Positions 20,091-32,200 of a stretch of 64,000 bases of DNA are shown in pieces. Each line of letters begins with the position of its first letter. Position 1 is the first letter of the stretch. Origin of the DNA: Neoarius graeffei (Eukaryota > Chordata > Actinopteri > Siluriformes > Ariidae); contig NC_083596.1 of NCBI RefSeq assembly GCF_027579695.1, positions 12,916,798-12,980,797 of the forward strand, written 5' to 3'. The notes under the pieces were generated by a model. The model worked only from the letters and a program-made list of their open reading frames with translations. It did not search any database and had not been told where the DNA came from. The translations under genes were made by a program, and so were the position numbers.

Positions 20091-21052
20091 TACAGTGGTA
20101 TGCAAAAGTTTGGGCACCCCTGGTCAAAATTACTGTTACTGTGAACAGTTAAGCAAGTTGAAGATGAAATGATCTCCAAAAGTTATAAAGTTAAAGATGA
20201 CTCATTCCCTTAATATTTTAAGCAATTTTTTAAAAATTTTCATCTTTTACATTTGCAAAATGGGCGGCACGGTGGTGTAGTGGTTAGCGCTGTCGCCTCA
20301 GAGCAAGAAGGTCTGGGTTCAAGCCCTGGGGCCGGCGAGGGCCTTTCTGTGCGGAGTTTGCATGTTCTCTCCGTGTCCGCGTGGGTTTCCTCCGGGTGCT
20401 CCGGTTTCCCCCACAGTCCAAAGACATGCAGGTTAGGTTAACTGGTGACTCTAAATTGACCGTAGGTGTGAATGTGAGTGTGAATGGTTGTCTGTGTCTA
20501 TGTGTCAGCCCTGTGATGACCTGGCGACTTGTCCAGGGTGTACCCCGCATTTCGCCCGTAGTCAGCTGGGATAGGCTCCAGCTTGCCTGCGACCCTGTCG
20601 AACAGGATAAAGCGGCTACAGATAATGAGATGAGATGAGATGAGAATGCGAGGGAGTTGCTTAGAGGAGCCCATGGCTGTTGATTTTAGGGACAAGTTTG
20701 AGGAGTCAGAGAATTTATACAGCTTTGAAATCTGCATCATCTGACCTTTCCTAATGAAGAATTTGAACAAGCCACAGCTCAATAAGCTAATTAAGGTCTG
20801 GAACCTTGGTAAAAGTTACCTGAGAACTCAAATGTATTGGAGTGCCCAAACTTTCGCATGGTGTTCCTTTTCTTTTTTCACTCTCCAATTGTACAAAATA
20901 AAAATAATACACAAATCTTGCAGAAAATGCTGAAAAGAAATGTCGTCTTTACCTTTATGCCTTTTGGTGATCAGTTAATCTTCTGCTCACTTAACTATTC
21001 ACAGTAACAGACATTTTCAGAAAGGGTGCCCAAACTTTTGCATGCCACTGTA
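20091..21052 (+). mobile_element. Tc1/mariner-type MITE with internal SINE
   Basis: TACAGTGGTATGCAAAAGTT at the left and CAAACTTTTGCATGCCACTG TA at the right form inverted repeats with TA sites. SINE copy 5 is inserted at 20262. The host sequence on either side (GGGGAGCAGTTGGGAG / GGTGCCTCGCTCAACAG) is itself a broken fish repeat. Confidence 0.8.
20262..20643 (+). repeat. SINE copy 5
   Basis: Full-length SINE with four GATGA repeats in the tail, nested in the MITE. Confidence 0.92.
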
Positions 21053-21092
21053 GGTGCCTCGCTCAACAGCACCTCAGCCCCAGGCCGTCCAA

Positions 21093-21262
21093 TATTAACC
21101 TAACTGCATGTCTTTGGACTGTTGGGGAAACTGGAGCACCCAGAGGAAACCCACGCAGATACAGGGAGAACATGCAAACTCCACACAGAAAGGCCCTCGC
21201 TGGCCGCAAACCCAGAACCTTCTTGCTGTGAGGCAACCGCGCTAACTACTTATACCACCGTG
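21093..21262 (-). repeat. SINE fragment (copy 6)
   Basis: Tail half missing. CTAACTGCATGTCTTTGGAC to the head end at 21262. Older and diverged. Confidence 0.75.
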
Positions 21263-21344
21263 TTTTGATACATTCCCTTATGGAAGCCTTCCACCAAATG
21301 TTCCACCATTATAATGACAAGGCTTCTCATAATTATGACTTAAT

Positions 21345-21704
21345 CCATCCATTATCTGTAGCCACTTATCCTGTTCTACAGGGTCGCAGGCAAGCTGGAG
21401 CCTATCCCAGCTGACTATGAGCGAGAGGCGGGGTACACCCTGGACAAGTCGCCAGGTCATCACAGGGCTGACACATAGACACAGACAACCATTCACACTC
21501 ACATTCACACCTACGGTCAATTTAGAGTCACCGATTAACCTAACCTGCATGTCTTTGGACTGTTGGGGAAACCGGAGAAACCCACGCAGACACGAGGAGA
21601 ACATGCAAACTCCACACAGAAAGGCCCTCGCCGGCCTCGAACCCAGAACCTTCTTGCTGTGAGGCAATAGTGCTAACCACTACACCACCGTGCCACCCCA
21701 GCCA
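21345..21704 (-). repeat. SINE copy 7
   Basis: Reverse SINE, first member of a head-to-tail cluster of three. It carries the deletion that removes the A-rich GGAGCACCCGG block. Confidence 0.88.
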
Positions 21705-21713
21705 ATATTCTCA

Positions 21714-22070
21714 TCTCATCTCATTATCTCTAGCCGCTTTATCCTGTTCTACAGGGTCACAGACAAGCTGGAGCCTATCCCAGTTGACTACGGGCGAAAG
21801 GCGGGGTACACCCTGGACAAGTCGCCAGGGTATCGCAGGGCTGACACAGAGACAAACAACCATTCACACTCACATTCACACCTACGGTCAATTTAGAGTC
21901 ACCGATTAACCTAACCTGCATGTCTTTGGACTGTTGGGGAAACCGGAGAAACCCACGCAGACACGAGGAGAACATGCAAACTCCACACAGAAAGGCCCTC
22001 GCCGGCCTCGAACCCAGAACCTTCTTGCTGTGAGGCAATAGTGCTAACCACTACACCACTGTGCCACCCC
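21714..22070 (-). repeat. SINE copy 8
   Basis: Shares its internal deletion and flank CCAGCCAATATTCTCATC with its neighbours, so it arose by local duplication and not by a separate insertion. Confidence 0.88.
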
Positions 22071-22079
22071 AGCCAATAT

Positions 22080-22433
22080 TCTCATCTCATCTCATTATCT
22101 GTAGCCGCTTTATCCTGTTCTACAGGGTCACAGACAAGCTGGAGCCTATCCCAGCTGACTACGGGCGAGAGGCGGGGTACACCCTGGACAAGTCGCCAGG
22201 TCATCACAGGGCTGACACATAGACACAGACAACCATTCACACTCACTTTAGAGTCACCAGTTAACCTAACCTGCATGTCTTTGGAATGTGGGGGAAACCA
22301 GAGCATCCGGAGGAAACCCATACAGACAACATGCAAACTCCGCACAGAAAGGCCCTCGCCGGCCACGGGGCTCGAACCCGGACCTTCTTGCTGTGAGGCG
22401 ACAGCGCTAACCACTACACCACACCACACCACC
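22080..22433 (-). repeat. SINE copy 9
   Basis: Third cluster member. Shares the left flank with copy 8 but not the internal deletion; lacks a different short block around 22245. Confidence 0.88.
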
Positions 22434-22780
22434 CTTCATCACATTATTTGTTATTTCTATACTTTTATGGCTTTGATTAGATTTTTTTTTTCATTTTATT
22501 TGGGTCTCTGTCCTGTACAACTCTGTTATTTTTTTGTCTTTGAATTACTTTATTTTATAATCTGTTGCTGATGTATAATATTTTATAGAGCATTGTACAA
22601 TAGTAACTTAATATTTAAGTGTTTATATCGATAAAATATTTATTTCTAGAAAGTAAACGAGTCTAATATTCATGGAAAATATTATCAAGGAACCTTTGAC
22701 CCAATTACAGCACATGATTGAGCTCAGTAACAGATTCATGTTTGCCTTCCTTTCCGCCTTGTATTAATGTTTGATATTTG
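22434..22780. other. Region upstream of spr, no gene
   Basis: AT-rich up to the promoter motifs. No repeat is recognised. Confidence 0.4.
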
Positions 22781-22825
22781 ATTGGCTACTACAGGGGGCG
22801 TGGCCCGCAGCGGGAAGCTCATTGG
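22781..22825 (+). promoter_or_regulatory. Candidate spr core promoter (CCAAT and GC boxes)
   Basis: Two inverted CCAAT boxes (ATTGG at 22781-22785 and 22821-22825) flank a GC box, GGGGCGTGGC, at 22795-22804. All lie 100-150 bp upstream of the spr ATG, an arrangement typical of TATA-less housekeeping promoters. Function is inferred. Confidence 0.5.
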
Positions 22826-22927
22826 TCCAAATCCTGTCAGTGTCCCAGCCTGAGTCTCACGTCCAAAATAATCAGGAAGTGAATTATTATTATTGTTGTT
22901 GTTGTCGTTTGACTTGGAAAGGGCGAC

Positions 22928-23264
22928 ATGGAAGCTGGTCATACTTCAAATGTAGCTTCGTCAGAGACGAAAGACTTCGGCAAAGCTCTGTGCATCATAA
23001 CAGGAGCATCTAAAGGTTTCGGGAAATGTCTGGCTAAAGAAATAGCAGCTCTGTTCAAACCAGGCTCAGTGCTCATCTTGGTTGCCAGATCTGCTGATAA
23101 GCTGCAGGAGCTGGAGGGAGAGTTATCCTCGGATAGAGACGGTCTGATTATCCGCTGTGTTGTTGCAGATCTGGGGCAGAAAGATGGAGTGGAAAGCGTT
23201 ATAAGAGAAGCCAGAGAGGCTCCAAGCTCTGATATCAACAGCCTCTTCCTCTTTAATAACGCAG
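22928..23264 (+). CDS. spr: spr coding exon 1
   Basis: A 337-nt exon encoding residues 1-112 plus one base. It includes KALCIITGASKGFGK (NADPH site) and ends LFNNA G before the donor GTGAGC. Confidence 0.95.
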
Positions 23265-26200
23265 GTGAGCAGAAAGCATAGATTATTAGTTTCATGTTGT
23301 CTGGCCTGTGGACCACTGACTTTACTCTTTATAGCTACTTATAATAACTATAAACTTGTTTTAAGGCAAGACAATAAAGTGGAATATTTTTGAAATAAAT
23401 AAAAATCATAATCTTTGCTAGCTGATTTTTTTCCCCCCTTTTTGCACTGGGATGTTTTTTCAAAAGGATTTTCATGCAAATCATGTCACAATAAATATGC
23501 ATCTCATCTCATCATCTCTAGGCAAGGCAAGGCAAGTTTATTTATATAGCACATTTCATACGCAATGGCAGTTCAATGTGCTTTACAGAAGTAAAAACAA
23601 AAACAGTAAACAATAGAGAAATAAAATTACATAAAATATTTTTTTTATTCTAAAACAATTAATTAAAAGAAAATAATAAGAATTAAACAATAGTAGAAAT
23701 AAAATAATAAAATGAAGTAGAAATAGGAGGAGAAAAAAAGGAAACCAGCAGAATAGAATAAAGAATAAAATAGAATAAAGTTAAAATTAAAGTAAATTTA
23801 AAACATGCAGAGAAAGTAAAAATTATTTTAAAAAAAGACAATATTGGGGCGGCACGGTGGTGTAGTGGTTAGCGCTGTCGCCTCACAGCAAGAAGGTCCT
23901 GGGTTCGAGCCCCGGGGCCGGCGAGGGCCTTTCTGTGTGGAGTTTGCATGTTCTCCCCGTGTCCGCGTGGGTTTCCTCCGGGTGCTCCGGTTTCCCCCAC
24001 AGTCCAAAGACATGCAGGTTAGGTTAACTGGTGACTCTAAATTGACCGTAGGTGTGAATGTGAGTGTGAATGGTTGTCTGTGTCTATGTGTCAGCCCTGT
24101 GATGACCTGGCGACTTGTCCAGGGTGTACCCCGCCTTTCGCCCGTAGTCAGCTGGGATAGGCTCCAGCTTGCCTGTGACCCTGTAGAAGGATAAAGCGGC
24201 TAGAGATAATGAGATGAGAAGACAATATTAATTATTTAACAGAAAGCATCAGAAAACAGCTTGTTCTTTAACCTAGATTTGAAACTGCCAACAGCAGGAG
24301 CATTTTTAATGTCCTCTGGCAGTTGGTTCCATAGCTGTACTGCATAGTAGCTAAAAGCTGCTTCACCATACTTTGTTTTAACAACTGGTTTTAATAGTAA
24401 ATTTTTCTGTTTTGATCTGGTAGATCTGATTGGGTTAGGCCGCTGCAACATATCAGAGAGGTAATTGGGCCCTGTACCATTTAGAGATTTGTACACCAGC
24501 AGCAATGCTTTAAAGTCAATTCTGTAGCTTACTGGAAGCCAGTGAAGGGACCTTAGAATTGGAGTAATGTGCTCTGTTCTTTTCGTTCGTGTGAGAACCC
24601 TAGCCGCTGCATTTTGAACCAGCTGAAGTCATTTGATGGTCTTTTTTGGCAGGCCTGTGAAAAGGCCATTGCAGTAATCAACCCTACTAGAGATGAAGGC
24701 ATGTATTAGTTTTTCCAGATCATTTTTTGACATAAGTCCTCTTAGTTTGGAAATGTTTTTTAGGTGATAAAATGCCGTTTTAGTGATTGCTTTCATGTGA
24801 CTGTCAAAGTTTAGCTCGCTGTCAATGAAAACACCAAGATTTTTAACCATTTCTTTAGTTTTCATCCCTTTTGTGTCAAGAATAGTGGTAATCTTGAGTC
24901 TTTCATCTCTAGCCGCTTTATCCTTCTGCAGGGTCGCAGGCAAGCTGGAGCCTATCCCAGCTGACTACGGGCGAAAGGCGGGGTACACCCTGGACAAGTC
25001 GCCAGGTCATCACAGGGCTGACACATACAACCATTCACCTTCACACCTACGGTCAATTTAGAGTAGGGTGACCATTTCCATAACACCAAAAAGGAGGACA
25101 TTATTTGGATGGGGGGGTCTGGGGGCCCTCCCCCAGAAAATTTTGTATGTCTTAGATGCAATTTCCTCCATTCTAATCAATTTTAGGGTGAATAATGGCA
25201 AATCCCATCTGATTCATAGCCCTCAAATTTTTATGTAAACCACAGTGGCAAGATTGAGAATGGATTATTTTTATGCAAGTCACTCAAGTTTGGTGAAATC
25301 AACATCGCAATTTTGTAGGGTTAAAGATTATGATTGTGGGGGAAAAAAAGAGTAAGGTCAAAGCATTCATTGTGTTTATTATAATTCATGTATTAGTTCT
25401 TAATTGGGGGCGGCACGGTGGTGTAGTGGTTAGCGCTGTCGCCTCACAGCAAGAAGGTCCTGGGTTCGAGCCCCGGGGCCGGCGAGGGCCTTTCTGTGTG
25501 GAGTTTGCATGTTCTTCCCGTGTCCGCGTGGGTTTCCTCCGGGTTCTCCGGTTTCCCCCACAGTCCAAAGACATGCAGGTTAGGTTAACTGGTGACTCTA
25601 AATTGACCGTAGGTATGAATGTGAGTGTGAATGGTTGTCTGTGTCTATGTGTCAGCCCTGTGATGACCTGGCGACTTGTCCAGGGTGTACCCCGCCTTTC
25701 GCCCGTAGTCAGCTGGGATAGGCTCCAGCTTGCCTGTGACCCTGTAGAAGGATAAAGCGGCTAGAGATAATGAGATGAGATGAGTTCTTAATTGGCTAGA
25801 ACACACAGTATTTATATTTATTAAAAACATTGTGGAGTTAACAAACCACTGAAATTAAACTTAAGGTGCTGAGTACCAAACAGCACAACATTTGTAGATT
25901 CTCAAAGAACAAACAGGCAACATAACCAGCAAACGTTTTAAAGCATTCATAGTATTTATTATAATTCATGTATTAGCTCTTAATTGGCTAGAACACCATA
26001 TTTGTATTTATTAAAAACATTGTGGAGTAACAAACCACTGAAATTAAACTTAAGGTAGATATAGTAGATGTGCATTTGCACTGTCATCCATATTCTAACA
26101 AGTTAAGTTGTGAGCAGCTGGTCTACCGGACAGACTCGTGTTTCCAAGTCCCAGCCAGGGGGGCAGGGCACTAGGCACGCGCCAGGAAGATCATCAAAGG

Positions 26201-29200
26201 ATAGAGCGCAACGCGTTCTAGAACGCAATGCCTCGCGGTGTGGAGTTCGCATTGCATGCCAAAAAACATCGAGCCATAGACTCTTTATTGTAGATTACTA
26301 GTGTGCAGCACAGATCTGCAGTTTCCCTACAAAGCGTTATTCTAGAACTCTGCTCTTCCAGTCTGGCAAGTTGATATTATATAATTCCGCTCATCGTCTC
26401 TAAAAGGAGGACAAATGTGCGTCCGGCTTGATGCTGCGCCGGACGCCAGACAAGACATTGAAAAGACGGACGGTCCGGCCTAAAGCCGGACGTCTGGCCA
26501 CCCTAATTTAGAGTCACCAGTTAACCTAACCTGCATGTCTTTGGACTGTGGGGGAAACCCACGCGGACACGGGGAGAACATACAAACTCTGCACAGAAAG
26601 GCCCTTGTCGGCCACGGGGCTCGAACCCGGACCTTCTTGCTGTGAGGCGACAGTGCTAACCACTATACCGCCCATAAACATACATACTACTTAAAATCAA
26701 ACATTTAGTCTTTTGATGTGGTTGAAAGGGGTGGTGTAGTGGTTAGCACTGTTGCCTCACAGCAAGAAGGTCCTGGGTTCGAGCCCAGCGGCTGGTGAGG
26801 GCCTTTCTCTGTGGAGTTTGCATGTTCTCCTCGTGTCTGTGTAACATGTGCGTTGTGTTGTAATACCACACATGAACTTCCAGTCGAGGGTTTTATCATT
26901 CTGACAATAGACACAGAAGTTGCATCACTCAACTGTCCAAACTGGCAATGATTCCACTAAAAATATAGAAACACTTATGTTAGCATACACAGAATATAGG
27001 CTTTACGAGCTAACAGTCTATACTTACTGGACAGATGCAATAAACATGCAATTCTGTTCTCATGTAAAGGTGTATCGAAGTCTACAGGGAGTGCAGAATT
27101 ATTAGGCAAATGAGTATGTTGACCACATTACCCTCTCTATGCATGTTGGCCTACTCCAAGCTGCATAGGCTTGAAAGCCTCCTACCAATTAAGCATACCA
27201 GGTGATGTGCATCTCTGTAATGAAAAGGGGTGTGGTCTAATGACCAACACCCTATATCAGGTGTGCAAAATTATTAGGCAACTTTCTTTCCTTTGGCAAA
27301 ATGGGTCAGAAGAGGGATTTGACGGACTCAGAAAAGTCAAAAATAGTGACATATATTGCAAAGGGATGGAGCACTCTTAAAATTGCCCAGCTTTTGAAGC
27401 GTGACCATCAAACAATCAAGCGCTTCATTCAAAATAGTCAACAGGGTCGCAAGAAGCGCGTTGAAAAAAAAGGCGCAAACTAACTGCCCATGAACTGAGG
27501 AAAGTCAAGCGTGAAGCTGCCAAGATGCCACTCGCCACCAGTTTTGCCATATTTCAGAGCTGCAACATCACTGGAGTGTCAAAAAGCACAAGGTGTGCAA
27601 TACTCAGGGACACGGCCAAGGTAACAAAGGCTGAAAACCGACCACCACTGAACAAGACACACAAGATGAAACGTCAAGACTGGGCCAAGAAGTATCACAA
27701 GACTGATTTTTCTAAGGTCTTATGGACAGATGAAATGAGAGTGAGTCTTGATGGGCCAGATGGATGGGCTCGTGGCTGGATCAGCAAAGGGCAGAGAGCT
27801 CCAGTCCGACTCAGACGCCAGCAAGGTGGAGGTGGGGTACTGGTATGGGCTGGTATCATCAAAGATGAGCTTGTGGGACCTTTTCGGGTTGAGGATGGCG
27901 TCAAGCTCAACTCCCAGTCCTATTGTCAGTTTTTGGAAGACACCTTCTTCAAGCAGTGGTACAGGAAGAAGTCAGCATCCTTCAAGAAAAACATGATTTT
28001 CATGCAGGACAATGCTCCATCACACGCATCCAAGTACTCCACAGCATGGCTGGCCAGAAAGGGTCTAAAGGAAGAAAGATTAATGACGTGGCCTCCTTGT
28101 TCACCTGATCTGAACCCCATAGAAAACCTGTGGTCCCTCATCAAATGTGAGATCTACAAGGAGGGGAAACAGTACACATCTCTGAACAGTGTCTGGGAGG
28201 CTGTGGTTGCTGCTGCACGCAATGTTGATTGCAAACAGATCAAAACACTGACCGAATCCATGGATGGCAGGCTTTTGAGTGTCCTTGTAAAGAAAGGCGG
28301 CTATATTAGTCACTGATTTTTTTTTTTTTTTTTTTTTTGAATGCCAGCAATGTATATTAGTGAATGTTGAGTTGTTATATTGGTTTCCCTGGTGAAAATA
28401 AATGAGTGAAATGGGTATATGTTTGTTTTTTGTTAAGTTGCCTAATAATTATGCACAGTTATAGTCACCTGCACACACAGATATCCTCCTAAGATAGCTA
28501 AAACTAAGAAAGCCCTACTCCAACTTCCAAAAATACTCAGCTTTGATATTTATGAGTCTTTTGGGTTCATCAAGAACATAGTTGTTTTTCAATAATAAAG
28601 CTAATCCTCAAAAATACAACTTGCCTAATAATTCTGCACTCCCTGTAGGTACATATACATTGAAATAAGGAACGAGTATGCAAATAAAATAATCAAAATA
28701 TCAAGATATTATTCAGTATGGTAAACTCGTGACCTGCCACTTGCGCGGGCAAGACAAACTGGGAAGAGCAGAACGCATCATTCCCATAACTACTGGTTTC
28801 TTAAAGGTTCAGAACACTATTTCACCACACTCAACTTAATGGCAAGTGGAATCACCAATCCTGTTACATCTGCATGGGTTTCCTCCGGGTGCTCCGGTTT
28901 CCCCTACAGTCCAAAGACATGCAGGTTAGGCTAATTAGTGGCTCTAAATTGACCGTGAGTGTGAATGGTTGTTTGTCTCAGAAATGTATCAGCCCTGCGA
29001 TGATCTGGTGACTTGTCCAGGGTGTCCCCCGGCTCTCACCCATAGTCAGCTGGGATAGGTGCCAGCTTGCCTGCAACCCTGTAAGACAGGATAAGCGGCT
29101 ACAGATAATGGATGGATGGATGTTGTTGAAAGAAACAATTACTTCACTGTGCAGACACGCTCAAGAGAAAAAACCCTTCACTGTCATTTTGTAGTATAGA

Positions 29201-32200
29201 ATCGAACATCAATCTAACAATAATCATCATTGTGGAATTTCCTCTGTCATAAACGTCTACTTGGGGATAGAAATGAACGTGGAAAAATGTCATCTATTCT
29301 AAAAACGGACCTTTTTTTTTTTGCTCCCGATTATTAAAAAAAAAAAAAAGAAGCAGCAGGAATGGCTGAAGTGCCCTTGAGCAAGGCATCTAACCCCCAA
29401 CTGTTTCCCAGGCTGCTCTGGGTATGTTGTACATCGCTCTGGATAGGAGTGTCTGCTAAATGCCATTAATGTAATGTCACAAAAACAGTTTTGAAGTTTC
29501 TGTTATGGTGAAGTGTAGCAAAAGTGGGACCTTTTTATTGATTATCACAAACCCTCCAAAATTGTCTATTTACCCAAAGATATTTTAACTAAACACAATA
29601 TTATTTGGGCGGCACGGTGGTGTAGTGGTTAGCGCTGTCGCCTCACAGCAAGAAGATCCTGGGTTCGAGCCCCGGGTCCGGCGAGGGCCTTTCTGTGCGG
29701 AGTTTGCATGTTCTCCCCGTGTCCGCGTGGGTTTCCTCCGGGTGCTCCGGTTTCCCCCACAGTCCAAAGACATGCAGGTTAGGTTAACTGGTGACTCTAA
29801 ACTGACCGTAGGTGTGAATGTGAGTGTGAATGGTTGTCTGTGTCTATGTGTCAGCCCTGTGATGACCTGGCGACTTGTCCAGGGTGTACCCCGCCTTTCG
29901 CCCGTAGTCAGCTGGGATAGGCTCCAGCTTGCCTGCGACCCTGTAGAAGGATAAAGCGGCTACAGATAATGAGATGAGACAATATTATTTGCATCAATTT
30001 GCATATCCTATTCCTTCTGACACCATAAGAATAAATTTGTTCTGTTTTAATTTCCTCGCTATTTGGGAGCAGATCACGTTTAATTGGCCAAAAATCCAGC
30101 GTCCCATTAATTGGTTTCAGTTGTCTAAGTAATTAACATGAACATAGAGAGATGTATTATCACACAACTTGTTTGCATTAACTGTCCACTTTATTTTGAT
30201 TATCTTGACAAATAGGCAAGTATAATTCTTAGTTTTATAGCTATAACTTTCAAATTATAATCTCTTAAATACTAGAGCTATAACTGTTAAGGAACCTAAA
30301 TGTGGAAGGATTTTGCTCCACTGACACTGAGTGTGATTTTAATGGGATCAAAATAATTTTGTTGATGCTTTTTCCCTCTTTAAGCTTCACTGGGCGATGT
30401 TTCACGCTACGCCCGAAGTTTCACTGACCTAGACGAAGTGGACAGGTATCTGTCGATGAACGTGAGCTCAGCGTTGTGTTTGACTGCCGGGATCCTGCAG
30501 GTGTTTCCAGCTCACGTGGGTCTGCGTCGCTGTGTGGTGAACGTGAGCTCTCTGTGTGCTCTGCAGCCTTTTCCCTCCTGGGTGCTCTACTGCACGGGTA
30601 AAGCGGCACGTGACATGATGTTCCGTGTCTTGGCCAAGGAAGAGTCTGAGCTCAGGGTTCTCAACTACGCTCCAGGTAAACATTAAAGCACACATTTTCT
30701 ATTTTTGGAGATCCAGTATAGCCAAGTCTTGATCCTTTAGTACACTGGTCGCTCAGTAATAAGATTATAAGTGATTGTGTGTTGACTAGAGCCAAGGACA
30801 GATCAGCTATATTATGTTTTAAACTTGAAACAGAGAATTTTACATTGCATTATAGGCATTTAGCAGACACGCTTATCCAGAGTGACGTACAACATACCCA
30901 GTGCAGCCTGGGGAGTAGTTGGGGGTTTGGTGCCTTGCTGAAGGACATTTCAGCCATTCCTGCTGGTCTAGGGAATGAAACCGGTGACCTTTTGGTTCCA
31001 AAGCAGCTTCTCTAACCATTAGGCCATAGCTTTCTATATACCGGTATAGAATAAGCCTACACATCTATTGTTATTTCACTAATCAGACCAGCCACGCTAA
31101 ATTCTATAAAAGTATGTGAAAACGCTTCCTTTCTCAATGCCTTCAATTGAAGAAGTTATATAAATGCATGTGATTTATATAAGCCATACTAGAGGATTTG
31201 CTACAGAAGTCACAATAGTTAATATAAATAAAAAAAAAATTGATTTGACAAATTATATCCAGATTTTTTCACATTTCATATAAAATATTTTGCTCTTGAC
31301 AAACCCAGCTTTAGTACATCTGATCAATAACAGAACTAATACCGATTTCTTCCTTTTTTTGTTTTTAGAAGGAAAAAGCTTCCAGTGACGAATGTATACA
31401 CCAACATTCATCACAGATACGTAAAAACAAGTGTGTATTGTAGTATTCAAGTCAAGTCAGTTTATTAGCTCTTCTGGCCGTAGGACAGGCTGGAGGAGCT
31501 TGTGCGATCACGCATCGTTCGTCTGTCCGTCCGTTGTCTGTCCACGATTTACAAAAATTGCTCCTCCTCCTACAGGATTGATCGGATTTTGATCAAACTC
31601 CCATACAATGTTCCCCAGGTGGGTGTGCATAAAAGTTGTCAAGACAGTGGTGCCACCTGTCATATTTACAACTTTATGGGCGTTTGAAAAATTTGGGTGA
31701 CTCGTCACACCAAATACTATGGTTCGTAAACTGCTAGGATGTTTTCACTGAAACTCACCCAGAAGACTCTAAAGACGTATTCTAACAAGAATTGTTCACC
31801 AGGTGGCGCCACCTGCCAGGGTTTATATGCAGTTTCACAAAAATTGCTGCTCCTCCCACAGGATTGATCAGATTTCAATCTCACACACAACAACAGTGGC
31901 CGATATATGAGCTACGGCCTCATCGAGGCTATTTTTTGTGTAGCGTTTTTAACAACAGACACTGTCGCAAAGTAGCTTTACAGAAAATTAAAGACTTGAA
32001 ACATAGGAACTAATTTTATCCTTAATAAATATATTTATCTCTGATGAGCAAGCCTGAGGCGAGGGTGGAAAGGAAAAACTCCCAGGACGACATGAGGAAG
32101 AAACCCTGAGAGGAACCAGACTGATAACAGCATAACGGACTCTTCTACTGATGACACACAGTTGTATGTTTCGGCAAAGCCAAATGAGAGACACCACCTC

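Larger units (their letters stand above)
17897..20643. repeat. Recent tandem duplication, offset about 1,670 bp
   Basis: Unit 1 (17897-18958) and unit 2 (19558-20643) each contain SINE(-), a 160-bp spacer, the MITE left end and SINE(+). The spacer plus MITE stretch (18264-18591 against 19934-20261) differs at only a few positions. Confidence 0.88.
23521..24903 (-). mobile_element. L2-type LINE, 5'-truncated
   Basis: Inserted in SINE copy 11 with the 8-bp repeat CATCTCTA (23513-23520, 24904-24911). Its 3' end faces left and ends in short GGCAA repeats (GGCAAGGCAAGGCAAG). It carries the C-terminal reverse transcriptase region and SINE copy 10. Confidence 0.85.
23501..26673 (-). repeat. SINE copy 11, split by two insertions
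   Basis: Pieces 23501-23520, 24904-25063 and 26506-26673 form one reverse SINE. Near-matching flanks ATAAATATGC (23491-23500) and ATAAACATAC (26674-26683) agree at 8 of 10 positions. An L2 LINE (23521-24903) and a hAT element (25064-26505) interrupt it. Confidence 0.85.

Noticed and set aside
23844-24194. Recurring open frames of 60-160 aa (for example starting [14 protein letters not shown] or [15 protein letters not shown]) on both strands
   Set aside because: They lie inside SINE copies, recur at every copy in the same place and have no independent start or control signals. They are by-products of a GC-rich, stop-poor SINE.
30779-31015. 78-aa open frame in spr intron 2
   Set aside because: It overlaps a V-SINE-like repeat and lacks splice sites consistent with spr.
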